Positions 42,401 to 51,237 of a stretch of DNA of 64,000 nucleotides are shown in pieces (position 1 is the stretch's first letter; the number at the start of each line of letters is the position of its first letter). Both the position numbers and the translations under genes were made by a program. The notes under the pieces were generated by a model, which searched no databases, was not told where the DNA came from, and worked only from the letters and a program-made list of their open reading frames with translations. Origin of the DNA: Streptomyces sp. QL37 (GTDB lineage Bacteria; Actinomycetota; Actinomycetes; Streptomycetales; Streptomycetaceae); contig NZ_PTJS01000001.1 of the NCBI RefSeq assembly GCF_002941025.1, positions 558,001 to 622,000 on the forward strand. Direction: 5' to 3'.

Positions 42401-45400
42401 CGCCCGTGCCGAAGATGCCTGTCGTTCCTGCGGTCGCATTGACGTAGGTGCCGTTGCCCTGAGCAGCTGTGACCTTGCTGACTGCGGTGGTCGCGCCCTT
42501 GTTCTCGTCCAGCGGCCAATACGCGGCCGGGGCGTCCCCGACGATCTCGCCGCGGTAGTGGGCACTGTCACCGGCGATCAGCGCGGAACGGGCCGCGAAG
42601 TGCTTCTTCACCGTTGCCGCACTCATGGTGCGCTCGTACAGCGCGACCTCGTCCATCTGACCGGTGAAGTGGTAGGTGTCCGCTGCCACCCCCATCCAGC
42701 CGGAGCTCGCGTAGCCCGCGCCGAGGTAGGCGTACGGCCTTCCCTGATCGGATATGGTGCCGGCCATCGACCCGACCAGTTGACCGTCCAGGTAGAGAGA
42801 CTGCGTATTCACCGCTCCGGTCAGGACGGCGTGGTGCCACTTGTTGTCGGTCACCGTCTGGCTCGACGTGATCGGGTCCGCGCCCGGGTTACCGGCCAGG
42901 TACCACTCCCCGCGCAGCTTTCCGGCGGTGTCGATGTTGAGCACCGGTCGCCAGGACGTGGGAGTCTCGCCCAGCTCCACGTCCTGCAGGCCCATCAGCA
43001 CACCGGACTTGGCCGTCTTGAACCACAGCTCGACCGTGGGAGTGGTCGGGCTCGTGGGCAGATCGTTGGGCAGCTGGACGTAGGAATCGGCGCTCCCGTC
43101 GAAGGTGACGGCGGTGTCGTCACCGTCCGCGAAGACACCAGCTGTGCCCAGGGTGGTCCCGTCCCCGTAAGACCCCTCCGATCCGTCGCCGGCGGCGCTG
43201 ACCGCCTTGGATCCGGAGCGCTCCCCCAGCCGCCAGTAACCCTCTGGGGCGAAGGCCCGCACCTCGTCGGCATACGTGACCGAACCGGCCGAGTAATCGG
43301 GGGCGGAGACCTTCCACGTTCCGCCGGTGTCGTCGGTGTGCTCGGTGAGCCGGCCGGTGGCCGGGTCGTAGACGGCGGAAGCGTGGGACCTGCCCGAGGG
43401 AAGGGTCACCTTGGTGATGCGGCCAGCCGCCTCGCGCGCGGCGTAGTGGTCCTTGACGGTCGCCGCGTCGAGGGGGCGGCCGTAGACCGCGACGTCGTCC
43501 ATCGTTCCGCTGAAGCGGTGGGTGTCGGCCGCTACGCCCATCCAGCCCTCGTTGGCCCAACCCGCGCCGAGGTATGCCTTCTGGTCGTCGCGCATGCTGA
43601 CGGTCCCGGTCAGGCTTCCGACCTTGGCGCCGTCCAGGTAAAGGGTCTGCGCGGTGCCCTGGCTGGTCAGGACGGCGTGGTGCCAGGCGTTGTCGGTGAC
43701 TGCCTTGGGGGAGACGATCGGCTTCGTGCCGGCGTACTCCACCGTGTAGAACTGGCCGCGCAGTTTGCCGTCCGCGTCCACGTTGAGGAAGGGGCTGTAC
43801 CGGGTCGGCTTGGATCCGATCTCGGCGTCCTGGAGAGTGGCGAGCACACCGGGCTCGGTGGTCTTGAACCAGAGCTCGACCGTCAGGATGTCGGAGGTCT
43901 CCAGAGCTGCGTCGGGGAGTTCGACGACTGAGTCCTGGCCGTCAAAGGAGGCAGCGGTGTCCGTCGTTCCCATGAGCGCGGGAGCGACGCCGAGGGTCAC
44001 GTCACGGTAGAGGGCATCGTTGAGGCCGTCGCGGGAGGGTGCGCTGCTGCCGGCGATGGAGCCTTCCTCCTCGCCGAGTGGCCAGTACGACTGTGGGCCC
44101 GCGTCGAGGACCATGCTGTGGTACAGCGAACCGTTCTCATAGTCGTAGCCGGTGCACTGGGTCGAGGACGAAGGCGGGCACACCTTCGTCAGCCGGTCGC
44201 CGGAATAGCTGTACGTCCAGGTGAGTCCGGGGGAGCCTGCACCCACGGGGCTCGTGGTCACTGAACTGATGCGGCCGCCGGTCCAGGTGAAGTGGAGCGA
44301 ACGACCCGAGAGCTTGTCGGAGACCGCGCTCAGCGTGCGGTTGTCCGCTCCTCCGTAGGTCAGTGTCTGGACGCGGCCGGCGCTGTCGGTGACGGAGGTC
44401 AGCAGTCCCGAGCTGTCGAACCGGGCTGTCGTCCCTCCGCGTTGGCGCATGGTCCAGCCGGTCGAGTCCGCGACGAGGTCCGTGGTGCTGCCGGAGGGGC
44501 CCGCGAGCGTGCCGTCCGGATTGCGGCCGAAGCGCACCTGCGACCCGTCCGCCCGGGTGACCATCACGGTGTTGCCCACGGTCTCCTGGACCAGTCGCAT
44601 GTCCCAACGCGTCGACCAGCCGACGCCGAAAGCGTTGGTCCGGCGCGGGTCCAATGAGTTGTAGGTACGGGTGACGGAGAGCTCCGGCCCGACGGTCGGC
44701 ATCGCCGCGTCGGTCGCCGCAGTCACATAGTTGCCGGAGCGGGCGCCTATCTCACTCGTGCCGTCCGCGCCACCGAGGTGACTGGTCACCGCGGGCTGCG
44801 GGACGGATGTGGTGAAGACGGAGGCGTGCGGCTGGGACGAGGTCGCACTGCCGTCGTAGACGTATGCGTACCAGGCGTAGGTCTTGCCCCAGGACAGCCA
44901 TCCTGCCGGGACCGTCCACTGCTGCTTGGTGCTCCGTGTCCCCTTGCGGCAGTTCTTACGGCTGTCGCTGCCCTCGATCTCGCAGACTTCAAAGGTGTAG
45001 CTGAGGGCCGATGACGGGTAGCGGTCGGTGTCCTTCCCGTTCGCCCAGAGGGCCGGAGTGAGGGAGTCCACAGGGGTGCCGCTCGCAGGAGCCTCGGCGG
45101 TGAGCACCGGCGGTATGTTGACCGCGGATATCTTGACAGCCGCGCCCGGCACCCCTGCCGTGGTGAAGCGGGAGACGCCGAGATCCGTCATCGTCCACTC
45201 GATGGTGTACGTCGCAGGCGTCAGAGGTGCGATCTTGGCGTCCAGCGTCACACTCTCACCGGGTGAGATGTCGCTCGGCATGAGCGTGTAAGCGATCTTC
45301 GAGCTGTCGGTGATCTCCGTGCCGGAAGCGTTGTACAGGTTGTACCGGAGCCTGTAGTCGCCTCCCTTGGGCCAGGTCGCCTGCCCCCGGTTGGTGACGG

Positions 45401-47117
45401 TGACTTTCATCGACCCCTGAGTGGTGGCGGTAACCGGCGCGGTGAAGTCGCCCAGCCCGTAGGTTGCCCCGTACGGGGTCCACGTGACGTCCAGGCTCGG
45501 CTTCCCGTTGGGGTAGTCGTCCGAACCGAACTGCTTCCAGCCCTTGGAGTCGGACGTCGATGCCTTGACGGCCAGCCCGTAGTTCTTCTTACGGCCGTGG
45601 GTCCAGTCGTCCACCAGCTTGCGTCCGGCCGAACCCAGCTTGATGGACTCCCACTTGGCGCCACCGCACGGGTAGGCCGTCTGCCCCTCCGGCCGCCAGC
45701 CGTGCGCGAAGCTCTTGGAAGCGAGAGCGGAACCCGTCGACGGTCCCGGGTACTTCGTCGTGGTCGACTCGGCCCAGTTCGAGGTGATCGGGTGGATGGT
45801 CACCGGCCTGGCCGTGCACGAGTAGGAGTAGGTGTTGTACAGGGCCAGGCTGGTGTTGACCACCCAGGCGTTCTTGAGCGTGGTCTCCAGGCCCGAGAAA
45901 CGCAGGAAGGAAGCCGCCTTGTGACCCCCTGCGTCGTAGGTGCCGGTCTTCAGCACGGTGTCACTGGAGAAATTCTGGTTGTACGGAGACTGCACGTACG
46001 TCCCTGAAGTCGCGTCCACCGACTTCAGGGACGGGTCCACCCGTACGGGGAAGACACGCTCGGGGGCCTGCAGCCACTCCTGGTCCAGCGTCACCACGAG
46101 GATCTGCTGCCCCGCCTCCTCGGTCAGACCGAAGGTCACGCCCGAGGAGATCTCACCCTGGGCGGAGTTCTCGGCATGACGGGAATCCTCCATCCAGCCG
46201 GCTGGCATCCACGCCCGCTCGACGCCCTCGGAGTCGGTGAAGGACACACCGCCGTGCTCAGCAATGCGAGCGGTCAGTCCTTGTGCGTGGAGGGGGAAAC
46301 GCCACGTCGACGGCGCATCCTTGCTACGGAGGACCATGGTCTCCTTGAACGACCCACTACCGGCCACGAACTCCAGGTCTGCATCGCCATGCACCTCGGG
46401 ATACGTAATGACACTGCCCTCGACCTGCCCCTCGGACGCCTGCGCGCCCTCCAGGCCGTAGCCGACCGACAGGCCGTCGCCCAGCCCCATCGTCACCACG
46501 GGTCCGGCCGCCGCGTCGGCTGCGAAGTCGAGCGGCGCCTCCGTGGTACTCGTCTGCCAGCCGGCGCCCTGGTCGTTCCCACTCATCGTGTGCGAACCAG
46601 GTGCGTCCGCGGGTACGAGGGACGAATCGATTTTCTGCCATTCGCCCTGGCCGTCCAGGAAGTTGACCTGCTCGTTGTAGAAGCGGGTGGTGTACGTGCC
46701 GTCCTCGTTGAGGAACGTGGACTCCCGCTCCTTGCGCTCGTCCTTCACCTCGGCGCTGTGCTCGGGGTCGAAGCCCGCAGGCGTCACTGGGTCCGGAGCC
46801 GCCACTTCCACGGTCGGCCCCGGAGCGGGCATCGTCACCTCACGATCCAACTGCGGCTCCGATGCCGCGCCTTCCGCGGGAAGTTCACCTGGCGCATCCA
46901 CCGCGTCGCCCCGCCCCCCGGTGGCCACCGCGTCCGTGGCGCCGGTGGAGGCCCTGTGGCTGCGCCCAGCAGCTGAACCCCAGTCCTGGTCCGGCACTTC
47001 CCCCACGGGCACACGAGCCACGTCAGTCTTGTCAAAGGCGACAGCCGCCTGCTCCGTGCCGGCAAGAACGGCCATCGCGAAGGCGACGGCAACTACAAGG
47101 GGACGCACAGCACGCAC
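36492..47117 (-). CDS. Giant secreted RHS/LamG polymorphic toxin with C-terminal nuclease
   Basis: A 3,541-residue secreted toxin. Signal peptide (VRAVRPLVVAVAFAMAVLAG) is followed by about 900 residues of DNRLREP-type N-terminal region. Three LamG/concanavalin modules (about 1,050-1,190, 1,325-1,490, 1,565-1,740) then lead into RHS/YD repeats (about 1,760-3,080; YDxxGR, TYDALG, YDELGR units) that form the encapsulating shell, ending ARWYQPGTGGF and DPTGH. A Gly/Ser/Tyr linker precedes the tip (about 3,340-3,541), whose VNNCHLLGKQLGGSGTDLAN and TRPANTH resemble DNA/RNA non-specific endonucleases of the Endonuclea_NS_2 type. I pick GTG at 47117 because GGGAG lies five bases before it; the frame runs eight codons further to a TTG without a site. 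Confidence 0.9.
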   Translation of the reverse strand: MRAVRPLVVAVAFAMAVLAGTEQAAVAFDKTDVARVPVGEVPDQDWGSAAGRSHRASTGATDAVATGGRGDAVDAPGELPAEGAASEPQLDREVTMPAPGPTVEVAAPDPVTPAGFDPEHSAEVKDERKERESTFLNEDGTYTTRFYNEQVNFLDGQGEWQKIDSSLVPADAPGSHTMSGNDQGAGWQTSTTEAPLDFAADAAAGPVVTMGLGDGLSVGYGLEGAQASEGQVEGSVITYPEVHGDADLEFVAGSGSFKETMVLRSKDAPSTWRFPLHAQGLTARIAEHGGVSFTDSEGVERAWMPAGWMEDSRHAENSAQGEISSGVTFGLTEEAGQQILVVTLDQEWLQAPERVFPVRVDPSLKSVDATSGTYVQSPYNQNFSSDTVLKTGTYDAGGHKAASFLRFSGLETTLKNAWVVNTSLALYNTYSYSCTARPVTIHPITSNWAESTTTKYPGPSTGSALASKSFAHGWRPEGQTAYPCGGAKWESIKLGSAGRKLVDDWTHGRKKNYGLAVKASTSDSKGWKQFGSDDYPNGKPSLDVTWTPYGATYGLGDFTAPVTATTQGSMKVTVTNRGQATWPKGGDYRLRYNLYNASGTEITDSSKIAYTLMPSDISPGESVTLDAKIAPLTPATYTIEWTMTDLGVSRFTTAGVPGAAVKISAVNIPPVLTAEAPASGTPVDSLTPALWANGKDTDRYPSSALSYTFEVCEIEGSDSRKNCRKGTRSTKQQWTVPAGWLSWGKTYAWYAYVYDGSATSSQPHASVFTTSVPQPAVTSHLGGADGTSEIGARSGNYVTAATDAAMPTVGPELSVTRTYNSLDPRRTNAFGVGWSTRWDMRLVQETVGNTVMVTRADGSQVRFGRNPDGTLAGPSGSTTDLVADSTGWTMRQRGGTTARFDSSGLLTSVTDSAGRVQTLTYGGADNRTLSAVSDKLSGRSLHFTWTGGRISSVTTSPVGAGSPGLTWTYSYSGDRLTKVCPPSSSTQCTGYDYENGSLYHSMVLDAGPQSYWPLGEEEGSIAGSSAPSRDGLNDALYRDVTLGVAPALMGTTDTAASFDGQDSVVELPDAALETSDILTVELWFKTTEPGVLATLQDAEIGSKPTRYSPFLNVDADGKLRGQFYTVEYAGTKPIVSPKAVTDNAWHHAVLTSQGTAQTLYLDGAKVGSLTGTVSMRDDQKAYLGAGWANEGWMGVAADTHRFSGTMDDVAVYGRPLDAATVKDHYAAREAAGRITKVTLPSGRSHASAVYDPATGRLTEHTDDTGGTWKVSAPDYSAGSVTYADEVRAFAPEGYWRLGERSGSKAVSAAGDGSEGSYGDGTTLGTAGVFADGDDTAVTFDGSADSYVQLPNDLPTSPTTPTVELWFKTAKSGVLMGLQDVELGETPTSWRPVLNIDTAGKLRGEWYLAGNPGADPITSSQTVTDNKWHHAVLTGAVNTQSLYLDGQLVGSMAGTISDQGRPYAYLGAGYASSGWMGVAADTYHFTGQMDEVALYERTMSAATVKKHFAARSALIAGDSAHYRGEIVGDAPAAYWPLDENKGATTAVSKVTAAQGNGTYVNATAGTTGIFGTGDGQAVQLSGTGAVSVPGNLAAGTTDLTAELWFNTTKSGVLLGLQNAELGATPTSWRPALNIDEAGKLRGEWYLTGNPGAKPITSTQTVTDGKWHHAVLTGARTTQSLYLDGVLVGTLAGTISEQGLAYAYLGAGYASSGWMGVASGTYRFTGQIDEAAIYRKALSPDQVADHFQSRERSGLSSMAATIGVTDPLGHTARTSYDALRGMRPTQVTDAEGGVTTYTYDTGGFVHTVTDPNGHATVTGHDARGNAVTTTTCRDADSCWTAYTEYYLNPDDELDPRNDKPVTARDARSTGPDDDRYKTSLTYTSLGLPSTTRLADARTATTVYTDGSEAAVGGGTTPAGLVAKERTPGGAETTYRYFATGSTAAITSPSGLVTEFTYDGLGRKTAERQVSDTTPEGVTTSYGYDTMSRVVSETGVGVKNEITGLTHTAKITRSYDADGNLLTESAEDTSGNDAKRTTSYHYDSHGLNDTVTDAEDHVTSLTHDAMGRAATTTDPTGTRLAYAYTPRGQHAETVLKDWTGSPTGDIRDLVVASNAYDPAGRLASSTDAMGATTAFTYFDDGLTATTTAQQVTQADGTRRDVQLESNTYDGAGNLTHKVTGGGSVTMTHTVDATGRTTRSALDPDGLNRITDIAYDADDRVTEESRPVDGSGKRLTTTAEYDAAGNVTRRQTTDGTSTHITTSTYDQRGLPTSTVAPRGNTEGADPDTYRTTYRYDALGRLVETKAPATAVENKGGTAATATPTTLTGYNTFGEATETRDARGAVTRTTVDGLGQPTAVTLPDYTPPGGTKISAVSSTTYDALGRPTTTTDPLGRTSRYTYDQFGSLVRRTDPVAGTVPTVLGLEKSGLLDSTSTDLDGAGVSEFTWTPTGLQLSATDPTGARTHATYDELGRQLTATTVERYPTLQNLTTRYVWDDAGNQTASTTPAGRTTTATYNTAGEPTTVTNPVYGVTRLSYDRLGRQTQMTDPTDRRSTTTYDALGNVTAAADYGTGQSVLRTAKAEYDADGNRTATVSSTQARTTYTYDALGHMTKQAEPVTDAKSITTTFGYDAAGNRTRFTDGRGNITTYTFTPWNLPESTIEPSTTAHPALTDRTWTTVYDKAGQDIAELLPGGVERHRTFDGLGRLVRETGTGAEAATTDRTLTYDLAGRITAAGTDSVLAQNTYTYNDRGQLLTADGPGGKVGYGYEADGNMTERVGADSESYYGYDDGGRVDWVWDSLSDSDIWYDFDTAGRPLLEEYAVKPAGSTEYEATARRDYTYDSLGRLASDKVANPDKTTQKVGTTYGYDLDDRLTEKTTSGTAGAGKNTYGYDKAGRMTSWTSGTTTTAYGWDDAGNRIKAGAATASYDARNRLTDDGTTTYGYTARGTLTTATKGTGTPRNLTSDAFERKVSDGSARFTYDSFDRVARQGSTTFSYDGGSNNLLSDGTSVYSRTPDGALLASRAGNAAPQWSITDQHTDLVAGLAADGTQVTSSTAYDPFGQETATNGTTPALGYQSGWTDPDSGDVNMAARWYQPGTGGFTSRDTWQLDPTPSAQANRYGYANGAPLDATDPTGHCPACGLAALGGTEALAALGAAAVGYACKLYCESLFNGLNNAVSSVIGYGYNWQMPAFGGSWSYSGSYGYSGSYGYSGGYGYSGGYGYSGGYGYSGSSGSGSSGSYGGSYGGGYSGSYAGTAARPVVRPPRPVIDQNVNNGPNPRPAPDRPVPKPDWNPKNGGWKPGDGWKMVVGAVNMLNLVGNDQFEPDQAATTHPAAGADPGSGTDDDKPKDCRRNGKGWKEPGQRDAANGNRATAMNACLDLTQIQGGTKTEKDTRPPGYNWAGRYAAVHGEVPSSAVNNCHLLGKQLGGSGTDLANLATCTRPANTHVDGPGRLQDTMVKYEDKVEAAVRRGEVVRYTVEPVYAGPRTVPAAFHMKAQGVAPGNVPGESFDVLVPNSLNTRKSGWKNFGIVNYKGLPVPIGGTS
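37380..37540 (-). repeat. Tyr-Gly-Ser repeat linker in the toxin
   Basis: An in-frame run of SYGYSG, GYGYSG and SGSYGG units of about 55 residues between the RHS core and the nuclease tip. The DNA shows 15- to 18-base near-repeats (CCGGAGTAGCCGTA type). It resembles silk/elastin-like low-complexity linkers. Confidence 0.85.
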
Positions 47118-48060
47118 AAGGACTCCCACGCGGATGATCAAGACATGAGATTTGTATGAGAATCACTCCGGTAGTGCAAGTCTCGAATAGATTTTGTGAT
47201 GTTCACGTGATGATCATGGGATCGTCTGAGCCGCGCCGCCTCTCCCCCAACCCGTTGGAGGGGCGGTGGGGCTCACGAGCCCGGTGATATCCCCGGAGAG
47301 TCACGGTTGACGTGAGCTGAGTGCCCCTTCCGGCGGCGACCTTCGCACGGTCTCCTTCCACACACTGCCGCCGCTGCAGTTGCCGGGCAGGACTCGAACA
47401 AACACCACAACGAGCCGTACGACAGCGTTACGGGTCCCCTGACCGGAGCGGCCGCGTGGCCTCTGAGGCAGCGGACGATCGCACGCCGGGACTTGCCTCT
47501 GCTAGCGCCTGTCGTTGTCCTGGATGCGTAGCGCCGCAGGCGGGTGGATGCGATGACATCGGGCTTCCGGACCACGTCGGGCGCGCTCGCCGACTCGGCC
47601 ACCGTGCCCGTCGCCGGACTTCCCTCGTGGCTCCCCGCTCACGCTGTCCTCATCCCGATAAGGACGCCACCATGCCTGCCCCGGCGTGCCTCCCACCTTC
47701 TCCGTCGATGCCCAGCGCGTCGAGGAGGCTCTCGCCCGGATCGGGCCCAAGCGGTCCACCTGGACCGCGATGACCTGGTCCGGGTGAACGGCCCTCTGCG
47801 AGTCCGCGACGTTGCTGTGCAGCTCCCCTTCGTCAGTGAGCAGTGGGAGCCGACAGCGCCCGGACCGCGACGGCCCTACGGCGCAGCACCACCGCGTCCC
47901 ACGTCATGCGACCACGACCGATGATCTCGAGTTCGACAAGGTCTCCTCCAAGCAGTCCTGTCGAGCCAACAAGCAATCAGGGCCATCAGTTCCGTCGCCA
48001 GCAGTGAGCGCCGCCGTCCCGGCCCGAGAGATCGGACCGCATTCTGAACGATCAGTGGGG
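47118..48060. other. 943-base gap holding toxin promoter and a relic
   Basis: The first 150 bases carry an AT-rich stretch (TTTGTATGAGAATCACT; AATAGATTTTGTGATG) likely to be the toxin gene's promoter; I do not assign hexamers. The remainder contains a regulator relic (47692-47860) and no intact gene on either strand. Confidence 0.5.
47692..47860 (+). pseudogene. HxlR-type winged-helix regulator remnant
   Basis: One frame reads PTFSVDAQRVEEALARIGPK and RSTWTAMTWSG-stop; the next frame continues GPLRVRDVAVQLPFVSEQW. Together they resemble the first 60 residues of HxlR-type regulators (DNA-binding start and the LRVRDVA..LP.VS helix). A frameshift and stop separate the halves and nothing recognisable follows. 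The assignment is tentative. Confidence 0.4.
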
Positions 48061-51000
48061 CTACCGTCCCGGTGCCCGCGTGCTCGGTGTAAGTCGCACG
48101 GTCAGGATCTGGAACGGGCGCAGCACGAGCGGAACGCCGTCGGCTGTGACCGGAAGGTCGGATCGGTCCGCCAAGGGCCGTTCGAGCAGGTCGGTCATCG
48201 CGGCGGCGGTCAACGGAAATCCGGCGTGCAAGGTCGTCGTGGCACGTCCGCCGAGTGACTCGTAGAGACGCACGATCACGTCTCCTGAACAGTCGTCCGC
48301 GAGCTTGACCGCTTCGATCACCACACCACTGTGGTCGACTCCGACCAGAGGGGCCACAACGGCCGAACCGACGACGGTACGTTCGGCCAGGTTGAAGCGG
48401 TAGCCCTCGCGGACGGCTTCGCCGATGTCCGCGCCGATGACCAGGCCGTAGCGCAAACGGTGTTCGCCCTGATCGGTGTCCGGGTCCGGGAAGAGCGGGG
48501 CGCGCAGGAGCGAAAGCCTGGCGGTGGTCGTCGTGCCGCCGTCGGGACGGACGTCGCGGGTGACGTCGTGGCCGTAGGTGGAGTCGTTGACCAGCGCCAC
48601 TCCCCAGCCTGGCTCCTCGATGTGCAGGAAGCGGTGAGCGCAGATCTCGAAGCGGGCCGCGTCCCAGCTGGTGTTGGAGTGGGTGGGCCGCCGGACATGG
48701 CCGAAGGGGATCTCGCTGGTGGAGTCACCGGCCCGGAGGTCGAAGGGGAACGCCACCTTGAGGATCTTCTCGCGCTCGCGCCAGTCGATGGTGGTCTCGA
48801 TGTCGAGTCGGCGGGTGCCCTCCCGCAGGGTCAGCAGCTGCCGGATGCGCGACTTGTTGACGCTCCGTACGACTTCGATGGCGTCGTCGTGGGCCGTGAC
48901 CTCGTCGGCCATGGTGAGGTCCTGCACGGTGTTGCGGTAGAACGCGTCGACGTCCCAGGCGTCCCACTGGTTGGGGAAGTCCTGATGGAGCTGGAGGAGG
49001 TTGCCCACCGAACCGGGGGCGAGCGCCTCGCGCCCGGCTGTCAGGTCGTACGCGGACGTGATCAGGCCGCGGGCGTCGACCGTGATCCGCACCGATCCGT
49101 TGTCCAGGACGAGGTCGCCGTCGGGGCCTGGTCGTACGGGTGCCGTCCGCACCGGTGTGGTGCGGGGGGCGCCGGCGAGTGCCGGCACCCCGTCGCGGCT
49201 GTGTGGGGCGGCGTTGAAGACGACGCTGCCGCCGTCGGCGTCTGCGGGCCCGGCCAGGGCGCGCTGGGCGGTGTCGATGACGGAGTTCAGTTCGCGGGCG
49301 ACCTCCTGGTGGGCCTTCTCCGTCTCCCGGTGCACCCAGGCGATGGAGGAGCCGGGCAGGATGTCGTGGAACTGGTGCAGCAGCACGGTCTTCCATATGC
49401 GGTCGAGCGCTGCGTACGGATATGGCTCGCCCGTCCGCAGCGCGGCCGTGGCCGACCACAGTTCCGCCTCCCGCAGCATGTGTTCGCTGCGCCGGTTGCC
49501 CTGTTTGGTGGCGAGCTGGCTGGTGAGTGTGCCCCGGTGGAGTTCCAGGTAGAGCTCGCCGACCCAGACCGGCGCATCGGGGTACTCCTCGTGGGCCTTG
49601 GTGAAGAAGTCGGCGGGCCCCTCCATCTCCACCTTTGCGGAGCCCTCCAGACTCGTGAGCCGTTCGGCGCGCGCCAGCATTTCGCGGGTGGGGCCTCCCC
49701 CGCCGTCGCCGTAGCCGAACGGCACCAGGGAGCGGTTGGCAGCGCCCTTGTCGCGGAAGTTGCGTTCGGTGTGGCCGATGTCAGCTCCGGAGAGGTCGCC
49801 GTTGTAGGAGTCGACGGGCGGGAAGTGGCTGAACACGCGAGAGCCGTCGATGCCCTCCCACCAGAAGGTGTGGTGCGGGAACGCGTTGGTGGTGTTCCAG
49901 GAGATCTTCTGCGTGAGGAAATAGTCGATACCGGCGAGCTTCATGAGCTGTGGCAACGCGGCGTTGTAGCCGAAGGTGTCCGGCAACCACATGTCCCGCG
50001 TCTCGACGCCGAACTCCTCCAGGTAGAAGCGCTTGCCGTGGACGAACTGACGCACCAGGGACTCGCCGCCCGAGAGGTTGGTGTCGGGTTCGACCCAGAG
50101 ACTGCCGGTCGGCAGGAACTGCCCGGTTGCCACCTTCTCCAGTACCCGGGTATACACCTCGGGGCGCTGCTCCTTGAGCCAGGCCAGTTGCTGGGCCTGC
50201 GACATGACGAATCGGAAGTCGGGGTGGTCGTCCATCAGCGCGGTCACGTTCGAGACGGTGCGGGCCGCCTTGCGGACGGTTTCGCGCACCGGCCACAGCC
50301 AGGCCGTGTCGATGTGGGCGTGGCCGACGGCCGAGATCCGGTGGGCGCTCGCGTGCGCGGGCGCGGAGAGCGCGGGAGCAAGCAGTGTCCTGGCCCGCCC
50401 GGCGGTACCGCCGATGTCCTGGAGATCGATCGCGTCGAGGGCCGTGCTCACCGCGTACCGGATCTGGCTGCGGCGGGTGGAGTCCTCGGGCAGTTGGTGC
50501 ATGAGCCCGGAGAGGACGTCGAGGTCCTGGACGAGCTCCCAGACCGTCTCGTCGAAGACTGCGAGATCCATGCGGGTCAGCCGGTACAGCGGTTCACCGA
50601 CCTGGCCGGTGGGGCCCTCGGCGCGCAGCCAAGGGGCGACTTCGCCCGCACGGGTGGGGATGAAGGGGTCGCCCGCGGCGTCGAAGTCGAAGATCAGCGG
50701 GTTGGCGGCGGCCTCGATGTGGAACTCGAAGTCCTCTCCGCCCTCGGCCCGTTCGGACACGAGGAGCCAGGTGTTGCGCGGGTTGAGGGCCTTCACGGGG
50801 GTGCCGTCGGCGCGGTACACGAGTCCTTCGGCGGAGAAGCCGGGCTGCGTGGAACCGAAACCGAGGTCGAGCACCGCTTCGACCCGTTCACCCGCCCAGT
50901 CGGCAGGGACGGTGCCACGGATCCTGAACCAACTGGTGGACCATGCCGGGCCCCAGTGTTCACCGACACTGATCGGCTCGTGGGGTCCCGAGATTCCCTC

Positions 51001-51138
51001 GCTCACCGGAACCGGTTCGCCGGGGACGTGGTGGACGCTCACGTCGAGCGGGAGGGAGCAGACGTGGATTGCGGGCCTGAGACGCTGGTCGAGTACCCGG
51101 GCGAGCCGGCGTTCGGTCAGCGTGCGGTCGTCGTGCAT
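48061..51138 (-). CDS. GH38 alpha-mannosidase
   Basis: A 1,025-residue cytoplasmic alpha-mannosidase of the bacterial GH38 type. The first 260 residues are the N-terminal Ig-like/beta domain, then GHAHIDTAWLWP (about 269) gives the zinc-binding His/Asp, PDTFGYNAALPQLM (about 383) the catalytic nucleophile Asp, and HQFHDILPGSS the later zinc His. C-terminal beta domains complete the family length. It removes mannose from internalised mannosides. GGAG precedes the ATG. It lies beside the lacI-type gene, transcribed in the same direction but separated by about 130 bases, so it may have its own promoter. Confidence 0.93.
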   Translation of the reverse strand: MHDDRTLTERRLARVLDQRLRPAIHVCSLPLDVSVHHVPGEPVPVSEGISGPHEPISVGEHWGPAWSTSWFRIRGTVPADWAGERVEAVLDLGFGSTQPGFSAEGLVYRADGTPVKALNPRNTWLLVSERAEGGEDFEFHIEAAANPLIFDFDAAGDPFIPTRAGEVAPWLRAEGPTGQVGEPLYRLTRMDLAVFDETVWELVQDLDVLSGLMHQLPEDSTRRSQIRYAVSTALDAIDLQDIGGTAGRARTLLAPALSAPAHASAHRISAVGHAHIDTAWLWPVRETVRKAARTVSNVTALMDDHPDFRFVMSQAQQLAWLKEQRPEVYTRVLEKVATGQFLPTGSLWVEPDTNLSGGESLVRQFVHGKRFYLEEFGVETRDMWLPDTFGYNAALPQLMKLAGIDYFLTQKISWNTTNAFPHHTFWWEGIDGSRVFSHFPPVDSYNGDLSGADIGHTERNFRDKGAANRSLVPFGYGDGGGGPTREMLARAERLTSLEGSAKVEMEGPADFFTKAHEEYPDAPVWVGELYLELHRGTLTSQLATKQGNRRSEHMLREAELWSATAALRTGEPYPYAALDRIWKTVLLHQFHDILPGSSIAWVHRETEKAHQEVARELNSVIDTAQRALAGPADADGGSVVFNAAPHSRDGVPALAGAPRTTPVRTAPVRPGPDGDLVLDNGSVRITVDARGLITSAYDLTAGREALAPGSVGNLLQLHQDFPNQWDAWDVDAFYRNTVQDLTMADEVTAHDDAIEVVRSVNKSRIRQLLTLREGTRRLDIETTIDWREREKILKVAFPFDLRAGDSTSEIPFGHVRRPTHSNTSWDAARFEICAHRFLHIEEPGWGVALVNDSTYGHDVTRDVRPDGGTTTTARLSLLRAPLFPDPDTDQGEHRLRYGLVIGADIGEAVREGYRFNLAERTVVGSAVVAPLVGVDHSGVVIEAVKLADDCSGDVIVRLYESLGGRATTTLHAGFPLTAAAMTDLLERPLADRSDLPVTADGVPLVLRPFQILTVRLTPSTRAPGR

Positions 51139-51237
51139 GGAGACTCCATCGAAAGTTCCGCGCGAGTGGCAGCAGGTCCGTCCGCCGGCACGTCGAGTGG
51201 CGGTGGTGTCCCGGAAGCGGGCGGACGGTGCAGGGTC

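Noticed and set aside
43205..43225. GGAGCGCTCC palindrome inside the RHS gene as a further LacI operator
   Set aside because: It lacks the full GAGAGCGCTCTC core and lies deep inside a coding region, where chance GC palindromes are common.
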